Assembly (NCBI GenBank): GCA_024709285.1
Contig: JANJWY010000161.1
Location: 1-5,166, forward strand
Source: Erysipelotrichaceae bacterium
Lineage (GTDB): Bacteria > Bacillota_I > Bacilli_A > Erysipelotrichales > Erysipelotrichaceae
DNA: 5,166 nt
Direction: 5' to 3'
Shown: positions 1 to 5,166 of the stretch, piece after piece
How the letters are laid out: every line of letters starts with the position of its first letter
Position numbering within the stretch: position 1 is the stretch's first letter
Translations under genes and position numbers: made by a program
The notes under the pieces: generated by a model
What the model was told of the DNA's origin: nothing
The model's input: the letters and a program-made list of their open reading frames with translations, nothing else
Database searches by the model: none

Positions 1-20
1 ATTTCTAGAATATTGCTCAT
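1..20 (-). CDS. Probable sugar ABC transporter ATP-binding protein, first codons only
   Basis: Only the first six codons and two bases of a seventh are present: ATG at 20 reads MSNILE and then leaves the window. This opening resembles the usual start of the duplicated sugar ATPases of the XylG/MglA/AraG/GguA group. The position directly after a XylF/ChvE-like receptor gene, on the same strand, is where that ATPase normally sits. A good ribosome binding site, AAGGGAAGG (26-34), lies 5 nt upstream of the ATG, which supports a true start. No Walker motif or other domain is visible, so the function is inferred from context and a short N-terminal match. A permease gene would be expected further downstream, outside the window. 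Confidence 0.6.
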
Positions 21-39
21 AATAACCTTCCCTTCTTTT

Positions 40-72
40 AAGAAAGCAGTGACGGGGGAACCCCGCCACTGC
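40..72 (-). terminator. Intercistronic hairpin / partial terminator between receptor and ATPase genes
   Basis: Bases 46-57 pair with 61-72 around a 3-nt loop. In minus-strand RNA the stem is 12 bp, with a single G-U pair at 52/66. On the plus strand the same position would be an A-C mismatch, so the structure favours minus-strand transcription. It is followed by TTTCTT (40-45), a short interrupted U-tract. It starts 18 nt after the receptor stop codon. Such hairpins in binding-protein-dependent transporter operons commonly stop some of the transcripts or protect the receptor mRNA 3' end, so that the receptor is made in excess over the ATPase and permease. The weak U-tract suggests partial rather than complete termination. 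Confidence 0.65.
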
Positions 73-90
73 ACATGATCACATCTAAGA

Positions 91-1185
91 TTAGTTCGGG
101 AATGTAAAGTCAGTTGCCTGATAGTAACCAGAATCGATCAATGCGGCTTTAACATTGTCCTTAGAAACTACGACAACAGCCGTTTGTTTTGCAGGAACAT
201 CTTTTTTGCCATTGTTATAAGCGCCGGTTGTAACTGGAGTTTTGCCATCCAATACATCGACAGCCATCTTAATTGCATCAGCAACAAGTGTACGGACATC
301 TTTGAACACGGTCATCGATTGTTTACTGTCAATAATGTATTGAACAGAAGCTTTTTCAGCATCTTGACCGGTAACCAAATAACTGGTAACTGCAGCATCA
401 GCAGCGAATGCATCAGCGATTGCGCGAGCGGTACCATCGTTTGGTGCCAAAATGAATACATTGCCCTTGTCAGCTTCGGTAGCTGCTGTCAAGTGAGATT
501 CAGCCAAGTTCTTCGCTGTGTTGAAATCCCAGTTGGTTGTGACTTGACCGAGAATTTCGGACATTTGAGCTCTTGTCAATGCCAATGTGCCTTGCAGTTC
601 AACAGCTTTGGATGAATTTTTGATTACGAATGTGCCATCAGCAACTTTCGGTTGTAATACTTTCCAAGCACCTTCGAAGAATAAGAATGCATTATTATCG
701 GAAGCAGCACCGGCATATAAGTATAACGGATTGCCGGTTCCAGTAGCTTTGTCAACTAAGAATTGACCTTGAGCCTGACCTACAGCGATACTGTCAAAAG
801 TAACGTAGTAATCGACGGCTGTTGTGTTGGTGATCAGACGGTCATAAGCGATAACGGTAACGCCTTCAGCTTTTGCTTTTTCTACAGCAGCCCCGGCAGC
901 ATCGCCATCCTGAGCGGTAATAATCAAAACTTTGATACCTTTGGCTAATAAGGTTTCGACGTTTGCCAATTCGGTTGCAGTTGAACCTTGGCTAAACAGA
1001 ATTTCAACGGAATAACCGCTGTCTTCCAGAGCGTCTTTAAAGCGGGTTTCATCTTGAATCCAGCGCGGTTCATCGCGTGTCGGCAATACGATACCGATAT
1101 CTACGGTTGCTTTTGCCGGAGCACAAGCGGTCAAAGCCATCACTGATAGCAGCAATGCGATCATTGTAACGAACAATTTCTTCAT
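91..1185 (-). CDS. XylF/ChvE-type sugar ABC transporter substrate-binding lipoprotein
   Basis: This is a 364-residue extracytoplasmic receptor that would capture a monosaccharide and deliver it to an ABC permease. An N-terminal signal (MKKLF plus a hydrophobic stretch) ends in the lipobox LTAC, with Cys21 as the lipidation site. The rest is a type I periplasmic-binding fold (Peripla_BP_4-like). Motifs shared with XylF and ChvE are PRW near residue 42, YDRLI at 114-118, DNNAF at 163-167, NWD near 219, PND at 248-250, GQDAE at 273-277 and FKD at 294-296. These correspond to pocket positions in XylF. The pattern fits an aldopentose or aldohexose such as xylose, arabinose, glucose or galactose, but does not separate them. 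An in-frame ATG 18 nt upstream (1203) is rejected because AAGGAG lies 6 nt before the ATG at 1185. The gene has its own promoter and is followed by a hairpin and an ATPase start, as expected for the first gene of a transporter operon. Confidence 0.92.
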   Translation of the reverse strand: MKKLFVTMIALLLSVMALTACAPAKATVDIGIVLPTRDEPRWIQDETRFKDALEDSGYSVEILFSQGSTATELANVETLLAKGIKVLIITAQDGDAAGAAVEKAKAEGVTVIAYDRLITNTTAVDYYVTFDSIAVGQAQGQFLVDKATGTGNPLYLYAGAASDNNAFLFFEGAWKVLQPKVADGTFVIKNSSKAVELQGTLALTRAQMSEILGQVTTNWDFNTAKNLAESHLTAATEADKGNVFILAPNDGTARAIADAFAADAAVTSYLVTGQDAEKASVQYIIDSKQSMTVFKDVRTLVADAIKMAVDVLDGKTPVTTGAYNNGKKDVPAKQTAVVVVSKDNVKAALIDSGYYQATDFTFPN

Positions 1186-1189
1186 GTTT

Positions 1190-1199
1190 CTCTCCTTTT
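1190..1199 (-). promoter_or_regulatory. Ribosome binding site of the XylF/ChvE-like receptor
   Basis: The minus strand reads AAAAGGAGAG, with AGGAG at 1192-1196 placed 6 nt before the ATG at 1185. It lies inside the codons that a start at 1203 would add, so it decides the start in favour of 1185 and restores a normal lipoprotein signal peptide beginning MKK. Confidence 0.85.
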
Positions 1200-1217
1200 G
1201 CATGTTATGCTAACCAT

Positions 1218-1246
1218 AGTATAGGTCAGTAACCGCTTTCATAAAA
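1218..1246 (-). promoter_or_regulatory. Candidate sigma-A promoter of the transporter operon
   Basis: The -10 hexamer is TATACT (1218-1223), one base from consensus. At 17 bp spacing the -35 position reads TTTTAT (1241-1246), a poor match to TTGACA, and no better hexamer lies at 16 or 18 bp. Transcription would begin near 1211, giving a leader of only about 25 nt carrying the ribosome binding site. A good -10 with a poor -35 is typical of a promoter that needs an activator, which fits the AraC-type response regulator encoded upstream. The promoter lies after the terminator of the regulatory genes, so transporter and regulator can be expressed separately. Confidence 0.55.
1228..1241 (-). promoter_or_regulatory. 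cre-like catabolite control (CcpA) site
   Basis: The minus strand reads TGAAAGCGGTTACT. Against the Gram-positive cre consensus TGWAANCGNTNWCA it agrees at every position except the last base. It lies between the -10 and -35 of the candidate promoter, where CcpA binding would block RNA polymerase. This suggests repression of the transporter operon when a preferred sugar is present. The match is by eye, and CcpA itself is not in the window. Confidence 0.55.
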
Positions 1247-1274
1247 TTAAGAAATCGTCATATTTTTTATGATA
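1239..1274 (-). repeat. Short TATGA-type repeats upstream of the promoter, possible activator site
   Basis: The minus strand carries TATCA (1270-1274), TATGA (1258-1262) and TATGA again (1239-1243), with starts 12 and 19 nt apart. TCATA and TATGA at 1258-1272 also form a small inverted repeat with a 5-nt spacer. The elements lie just upstream of, and overlapping, the weak -35 region, where an AraC-type activator would bind. The units are short and A/T-rich, so chance occurrence is quite possible. Confidence 0.2.
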
Positions 1275-1282
1275 TTCTACAC

Positions 1283-1319
1283 AAAGAAAAACCAATGAAG
1301 GATATTCACATCATTGGTT
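1283..1319 (-). terminator. Rho-independent terminator after the MglB-like gene
   Basis: On the minus strand AACCAATGA (1311-1319) pairs perfectly over 9 bp with TCATTGGTT (1290-1298) around a 12-nt loop. The following U-tract, TTTCTTT (1283-1289), directly continues the two T residues that end the stem. The left arm contains the last two sense codons and the TGA stop of the MglB-like gene, so the terminator is partly coding. The plus strand has no T-tract after the stem. The stem is A/T-rich and the loop large, so some read-through into the transporter genes is possible. It separates the regulatory unit from the transporter unit. Confidence 0.6.
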
Positions 1320-2315
1320 GGTAATCTTCTTATAACTGATCCAAATATACTTGCCATTGGTAATGGTAAAACTCAGATTTGACACATCTTCACCATTGAT
1401 CAGAAGATTTGCCAGTTCAACGATGGCCTCTGCCATATTTTGCGAGTCATTGAACACGGTCCCATACAAGTATCCGGCGTCGATTTGTTCCATCGCGAAA
1501 TCAAGCCCGTCGATACCTACCACCGGAATCCAGACTTCACTGTCACGGTCAATTTTACCATTCTTGTCCGTATCAATAAAATATCCTTTTTCCATCAATG
1601 ACTCAATGGCACCCAACGCCATTGCATCATTGTTTGAGATGACAACCTCAATGTTCTGACCATGGGTAGCGATCAGACCATCCATCGCCGTCTTTCCGGT
1701 CTGACGATCGAAATTTGCAATACTGATATCCAACACTTCAACTATATATCCCGCTTGGATCAACGTTTCTACGACGACTTTCGTACGTGCTTCCGCATCT
1801 TGGTGTCCCTGTTCTCCCTTAAGAATCACGGCTTGTATGATGCCATCGCTATTTTTATCGAACTTGTTCAATTGCGGATCATTGCCAAACAATTCCATAA
1901 TGATCTCTGCCTGTATCCTTGCTGATTCAGCCGCATCGGCACCGACATAGTACACTGAATCATACAAAGCCATATCCTGAGCTAAAGGCTCGCGGTTGAA
2001 GAATATGATCTTCGTACCGCTTTTCTTTGCTTTTTCAATTATAGAATAAACACTCAATCGGTCAACGGGATTAATGATAAGCAGCGGCACTTTCGCATTG
2101 ATCCACTTATCAATATCTTCATTTTGGATGATCTGAGAATTTTGACCATCGACTGTCGTCAAAATGAAAGCATCATCCTTCGCCTGCTGAATCTTCTGTT
2201 CAAAATCAAACATATAAGCATCTTGCATATCGTAGATCAATAATGGAACTTCAAACTTTTTCACTTCACATCCCATCAGCATGAAAGCAAACAATAAACA
2301 TCCGAATTTTCTCAC
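1311..2315 (-). CDS. MglB-like sugar-binding lipoprotein, probable sensing partner of the histidine kinase
   Basis: This 334-residue extracytoplasmic receptor has a short lipoprotein signal ending in LMGC (Cys16). It aligns closely with the E. coli galactose/glucose-binding protein MglB. Pocket equivalents are Asp32, Tyr34 (Phe in MglB), Asn107, His171, Asp173, Arg177, Phe202 (Trp183 in MglB), Asn229, Asp269 and Asn289. The MglB calcium site is kept as DKNSDGIIQ (153-161) with Glu223. A second, EF-hand-like stretch DTDKNGKIDRD (248-258) is not in E. coli MglB. The gene starts with GTG inside the kinase stop codon (4-nt overlap) and has AGGAGG 7 nt upstream. It is followed by a terminator, with no ATPase or permease adjacent. 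From this position it is inferred to present sugar to the kinase rather than to feed a transporter, as AraP and XylFII do in known systems. The likely ligand is a hexose such as galactose or glucose, or a related pyranose. Serving as a second transport receptor remains possible. Confidence 0.88.
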   Translation of the reverse strand: MRKFGCLLFAFMLMGCEVKKFEVPLLIYDMQDAYMFDFEQKIQQAKDDAFILTTVDGQNSQIIQNEDIDKWINAKVPLLIINPVDRLSVYSIIEKAKKSGTKIIFFNREPLAQDMALYDSVYYVGADAAESARIQAEIIMELFGNDPQLNKFDKNSDGIIQAVILKGEQGHQDAEARTKVVVETLIQAGYIVEVLDISIANFDRQTGKTAMDGLIATHGQNIEVVISNNDAMALGAIESLMEKGYFIDTDKNGKIDRDSEVWIPVVGIDGLDFAMEQIDAGYLYGTVFNDSQNMAEAIVELANLLINGEDVSNLSFTITNGKYIWISYKKITNQ

Positions 2316-4042
2316 AATTGTGCCTCCTGTCCGATAGGTATTTTCATCGTTACCTTGGTATACTCATCCAACTCACTCTCAATCAGCAAATCCGCATCCA
2401 ACCCGTAATATAACCGCAAGCGTTGATATACATTCTTCAGACCCATGCTTTCCGACTCTTTTTCCCCGCGAATCATAGCTACAATTTCATCAATGCGTTG
2501 CTGAGTCATGCCGTATCCTTCATTGAAAACTTCAATAAAAGTGAACCCGTCTTTTTGATATCCCTTAATCAGAATTTTAGTAAATGATTCTTCCGGGCGG
2601 ATACCGTGAATGATCGCATTCTCGACCAGTGGCTGAAGGGATAACTTCAAAACGTAATTATCTTCAATCTCCTTATCAATATCAAACTCAAATTTGAACG
2701 AATGTTGATAACGGATTTGCTGGATGAGCAAGTAGTTTCTTACATGTTCGACTTCATCTTTTAATTTCACTGTGCTCATCTGATCGGAGATGCTCATGCG
2801 GAAGAATTTCGACAGAGCAATGATGGCTTTCTCGACATCTTTATTTCGATTATTCTCACTCAGCCAGACAATGGAGTCCAACGTATTGTATAGAAAATGG
2901 GGATTGATCTGATTCTGAAGCGCTACAAAGTGCGTCTTGCGTTTCTCGACTTGTTCCTTCAAAACGCGTTGCATCAGTTCTTTGATGCGGTTACTCATCG
3001 AGTTAAATGCATCCGCCAAAACGACGACCTCCCGCTGTCCTTCGACTTGAACCATGGTGTCAAAGTCGCCTTCCTGAATCAGATGAATATGCTCTTTGAG
3101 CTGGTTCATCGGTTTGGATATGCGCATCGAAAATACGGCTGATGAGATAGCGATGGCAATCAGCGTACCTAAGAAAATCAGAATGACCCGATATAAAGTA
3201 TCGGTTTTCGAATTGGTGATGTCATTGACATTGATGAATGTCGCAATGTTCCAACGGGTGTATTTGATGGTATTGACATTGACAAACATCGCCGTATCAT
3301 CCAGGGTAACGAGTTTACCGCCCAAAACGATATCGTTTGCGATCCGAGTACTCTCACAAACATCGGATGTGCATTCGGGAAGGGATGAATAGATGAGTTC
3401 GTTGCCTTGATTGGTAATAATGATGTGCCCCTTATTTCCCAGGTTGGTCTGTGTGGCCAATGCCTTGAGGTTGCTGGTGTCGATATCTATAAGAAGAACA
3501 CCCTCTTTCTGAATGCCTTCATCATAGTAATATATGCTTCTTGATACCGAAAACACTTCAGTTGTGCCATTGACGACAACATCCTCAATGTGAGAAGAGC
3601 TAAAATGATGAATGTCGGCGTTGTTGCGCGCCTCAATAAACCATGACCGTCCGATAAGACCCTCTGAGATTTGCTCATTCGAACTCGATACGATGGGACG
3701 TCCGGTCAAATCGAGCAACACGATGTTTTCAATGTTTCGCTCAATATTCAGCGTGGCAATAAACAGATTTTCCAGATTATCCATTTCAGACGCTTTTGTC
3801 AGTTCCAAAATGTATTTCTGAAGTGAGTTTGACGTATCGATGACATTGCTTAAATAGTTTTCATAGTTCATCACGACTTGCTTATTGATTTCTTTGGATG
3901 TGCTTTCAATCAATGCATCGGTTCGCGCAAAAATAAGCTGATAGGTCAGGGTCGTTGATAGCAGCATGATGATTCCGACGATCGTTGTCGTTACAAGAAA
4001 GATCGCCCGACCGACGGATAAATTTTTGAATCTATTTATCAT
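2312..4042 (-). CDS. YesM-class membrane sensor histidine kinase
   Basis: This 576-residue kinase would sense an extracellular sugar, directly or through the MglB-like lipoprotein, and phosphorylate the neighbouring AraC-type regulator. Domains in order: a short cytoplasmic start, membrane segment ~13-39, dCache-like extracellular sensor ~41-283, membrane segment ~283-306, HAMP ~307-361, His_kinase (PF06580) from ~371 and a HATPase_c domain to the end. The phosphoacceptor is His382 in NQINPHFLYNTL. The N box is LVENAIIHG with Asn475. The G1 box reads NEGYGM (507-512), with Asn where Asp is usual, and the G2 region is SMGLKNVYQRL. Two cysteines in the sensor, Cys224 and Cys229, may form a disulfide. 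The ATG at 4042 is chosen because AAAGGAG lies 7 nt upstream, the protein then starts just before the first membrane segment, and the overlap with the regulator is only 11 nt. Starting further upstream (4129) would overlap it by about 98 nt. Length and layout are normal for the family. Confidence 0.92.
   Translation of the reverse strand: MINRFKNLSVGRAIFLVTTTIVGIIMLLSTTLTYQLIFARTDALIESTSKEINKQVVMNYENYLSNVIDTSNSLQKYILELTKASEMDNLENLFIATLNIERNIENIVLLDLTGRPIVSSSNEQISEGLIGRSWFIEARNNADIHHFSSSHIEDVVVNGTTEVFSVSRSIYYYDEGIQKEGVLLIDIDTSNLKALATQTNLGNKGHIIITNQGNELIYSSLPECTSDVCESTRIANDIVLGGKLVTLDDTAMFVNVNTIKYTRWNIATFINVNDITNSKTDTLYRVILIFLGTLIAIAISSAVFSMRISKPMNQLKEHIHLIQEGDFDTMVQVEGQREVVVLADAFNSMSNRIKELMQRVLKEQVEKRKTHFVALQNQINPHFLYNTLDSIVWLSENNRNKDVEKAIIALSKFFRMSISDQMSTVKLKDEVEHVRNYLLIQQIRYQHSFKFEFDIDKEIEDNYVLKLSLQPLVENAIIHGIRPEESFTKILIKGYQKDGFTFIEVFNEGYGMTQQRIDEIVAMIRGEKESESMGLKNVYQRLRLYYGLDADLLIESELDEYTKVTMKIPIGQEAQL
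2323..2328 (-). promoter_or_regulatory. Ribosome binding site of the MglB-like gene
   Basis: A perfect AGGAGG lies 7 nt before the GTG at 2315, within the last codons of the kinase gene. It supports the unusual GTG start and the 4-nt overlap GTGA, an arrangement that couples translation of receptor and kinase. Confidence 0.85.
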
Positions 4043-5166
4043 TGCGATACTCCTTTGGGGATTGTCCGGTATATTTCTTAAAGCTGTAACTGAAATAGTA
4101 GACATCATTATACCCCACACTCGTAGCAATTTCGTAAATTTTCATATTTGAAAAACGGAGCAGCTCTTTTGCTTTTTCCATGCGCAGACCAATAAGATAC
4201 TTTCCAAAGGAAGTATCCAATACTTTTTTAAACATCGTGGACAAATAGGAAATACTGACGCCCAGTTTCTCACACAGCGATTCCATGCTCACATCGGTAT
4301 CCGCATAATTATTATTTAGATAGAAAACGGCTTCTTCAAGTATGTCATTGGCGCGCGTCTTCGATTTTTCAATGTTTGCCTCACGAATATCAAAAACCAG
4401 TTTCTCGAGAAATGAGAACATGTCTGACAGATGATGATATCCCGAAAGTTTCTCGACGATATCTCCCTCGATCATCTCTTGGATTTCCACGTGAAGACTA
4501 TTGGCAAACTCGATGAAAATATGGGTCAGATTGACGATATAGTACTGCTTGTTCAATAAGTATTCCTGATGCAACGAATTGTCTTTGATCAGATTTTCAA
4601 AAAGGTCATGGATTTCCTTTTCAGTACCGAACTTAATGACATGGCTGATTTCATTGATTTCCTCACGGGACAGTTGCAGGTGCATGCTCTTCTTCGATGC
4701 AATGTCTTTATAGTAAATGACGGTTCCCATATTAAGATAGTTGCTGTAGGAAAGAGCTTTCTTCGCCTGGTTGATAAACTTGGTGAAACTTTTGAAATCA
4801 TCGAAAATATCAGATACACCGATTTTGATTTTTATATCTGAAAACTCTTTTTTGGTTAATACGATTTCGTACAGACAGGACTCGACTTCTTCCATGTCGA
4901 TTTCCTGATTGTTGATGATAAATACCAGTCCATATCCGGTGTTGAAGTAATGCATATCCAGACAGTCTGAGAATTTTTCTTTAAGAACATTGAGCAAGAA
5001 AATGCGCAATTGTTCGATTTTTGAAAATTCGGCATCATGATCGATTTCGATAATGCCCAGCAGAAATTTTCCAATAGATAAGTCAATGTTGAACACTTTA
5101 AAACGGTTTAAGTCGGAGTCTGTAATGGTTGACAGATGCAACAGGGAGTTAAACTGATTTTCAATC
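4032..5166 (-). CDS. YesN-class response regulator with AraC-type DNA-binding domain, 5' end missing
   Basis: This is the C-terminal 377 residues of a transcription regulator. The frame is open to the right edge, so the start and the expected phosphoacceptor receiver (REC) domain lie outside the window. The middle part, about 5078-4692, resembles the degenerate GGDEF-like linker of YesN proteins (FLLGIIEID, then IKIGVSD and QAKKALSYSN). The last ~105 residues (about 4352-4035) are an AraC/XylS domain with two helix-turn-helix units: the first around MESLCEKLGVSISYLSTMFK, the second around IYEIATSVGYNDVYYFSYSF, closing with the family signature KKYTGQSPKEYR. It would bind DNA as the output of the adjacent kinase. 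The likely target is the transporter promoter near 1218-1246. Assignment as a response regulator rather than a stand-alone AraC activator rests on the linker and the coupled kinase, since REC itself is not seen. Its stop TAG lies inside the start of the kinase gene. Its promoter is outside the window. Confidence 0.9.
   Translation of the reverse strand, partial: IENQFNSLLHLSTITDSDLNRFKVFNIDLSIGKFLLGIIEIDHDAEFSKIEQLRIFLLNVLKEKFSDCLDMHYFNTGYGLVFIINNQEIDMEEVESCLYEIVLTKKEFSDIKIKIGVSDIFDDFKSFTKFINQAKKALSYSNYLNMGTVIYYKDIASKKSMHLQLSREEINEISHVIKFGTEKEIHDLFENLIKDNSLHQEYLLNKQYYIVNLTHIFIEFANSLHVEIQEMIEGDIVEKLSGYHHLSDMFSFLEKLVFDIREANIEKSKTRANDILEEAVFYLNNNYADTDVSMESLCEKLGVSISYLSTMFKKVLDTSFGKYLIGLRMEKAKELLRFSNMKIYEIATSVGYNDVYYFSYSFKKYTGQSPKEYRNDK
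4050..4056 (-). promoter_or_regulatory. Ribosome binding site of the histidine kinase
   Basis: AAAGGAG lies 7 nt before the ATG at 4042, inside the final codons of the response regulator gene. No comparable site was noted for the longer reading from 4129. It fixes the kinase start and indicates translational coupling to the regulator. Confidence 0.8.

Noticed and set aside
184..615. Plus-strand open frame of 143 codons, and other plus-strand frames (for example 1351-1659, 3096-3392, 4569-4841)
   Set aside because: They lie entirely antisense to well-recognised minus-strand genes and show no recognisable protein motifs.
1186..1203. Upstream ATG at 1203 for the XylF/ChvE-like receptor
   Set aside because: The six extra codons contain the ribosome binding site for the ATG at 1185, and that later start gives a standard MKK lipoprotein signal.
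1204..1214. GTTA-TGC-TAAC small palindrome in the leader of the receptor gene
   Set aside because: A 4-bp stem with a 3-nt loop is too weak and common to call an operator or riboswitch, and the predicted leader (~25 nt) is too short for a riboswitch.
4043..4129. Longer kinase reading with an ATG at 4129 adding 29 residues
   Set aside because: It would overlap the response regulator's coding end by 98 nt, puts a non-conserved stretch before the first membrane segment, and lacks the AAAGGAG site that precedes the ATG at 4042.
4589..4819. Minus-strand alternative-frame open readings inside the regulator and kinase (also 4856-5086, 3178-3363, 3487-3678)
   Set aside because: They are out-of-frame shadows of conserved genes, with low-complexity sequence lacking any domain.
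5139..5141. TTG codon at 5141 as the start of the response regulator
   Set aside because: The frame stays open to the window edge (residues IENQFNSL precede it), and a YesN-type regulator needs a receiver domain upstream. The gene is simply cut by the edge.
1..5166. Mobile elements, CRISPR arrays, tRNA/rRNA genes or phage-like genes
   Set aside because: Nothing seen: the window is almost fully occupied by four recognisable genes on one strand, and the only non-coding stretches are 21-90 and 1186-1310, both accounted for by expression signals.

Overview
The window is a minus-strand, sugar-responsive regulatory and transport locus. It probably comes from a low-to-moderate G+C Gram-positive-type bacterium (Firmicutes or a relative). 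This rests on AGGAG-type ribosome binding sites before every visible start, two lipobox signal peptides typical of receptors anchored without a periplasm, a YesM/YesN-class two-component pair and a sequence resembling a CcpA catabolite site (cre). TGA is used as a stop and the tryptophan codon checked is TGG, so the genetic code is standard. The genus cannot be named from the sequence alone.

In transcription order (right to left) the window holds: (1) a response regulator with a C-terminal AraC-type DNA-binding domain, whose N-terminal receiver part lies beyond the right edge; (2) a membrane histidine kinase with a dCache-type sensor, HAMP, His_kinase and HATPase domains, starting 11 nt before the regulator's stop; (3) a MglB-like sugar-binding lipoprotein whose GTG start overlaps the kinase stop by 4 nt; (4) a hairpin terminator overlapping the lipoprotein stop codon; (5) a short intergenic region with a promoter that has a good -10, a poor -35 and a cre-like site between them; (6) a second sugar-binding lipoprotein of the XylF/ChvE type; (7) a G/C-rich intercistronic hairpin; (8) the first codons of what is probably the ABC sugar-transporter ATPase, cut by the left edge.

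The arrangement fits a three-component sugar-sensing system. The MglB-like lipoprotein would bind a sugar outside the cell and present it to the kinase sensor, the kinase would phosphorylate the regulator, and the regulator would activate the ABC transporter operon that starts with the XylF/ChvE-like receptor. Comparable known systems are AraP-AraS-AraT controlling araEGH in Geobacillus and XylFII-LytS in Clostridium. The architecture therefore has precedent. The less ordinary details are the different ligand classes of the sensing and transporting receptors, an extra EF-hand-like loop in the sensing receptor, and the layered control seen at the transporter promoter.
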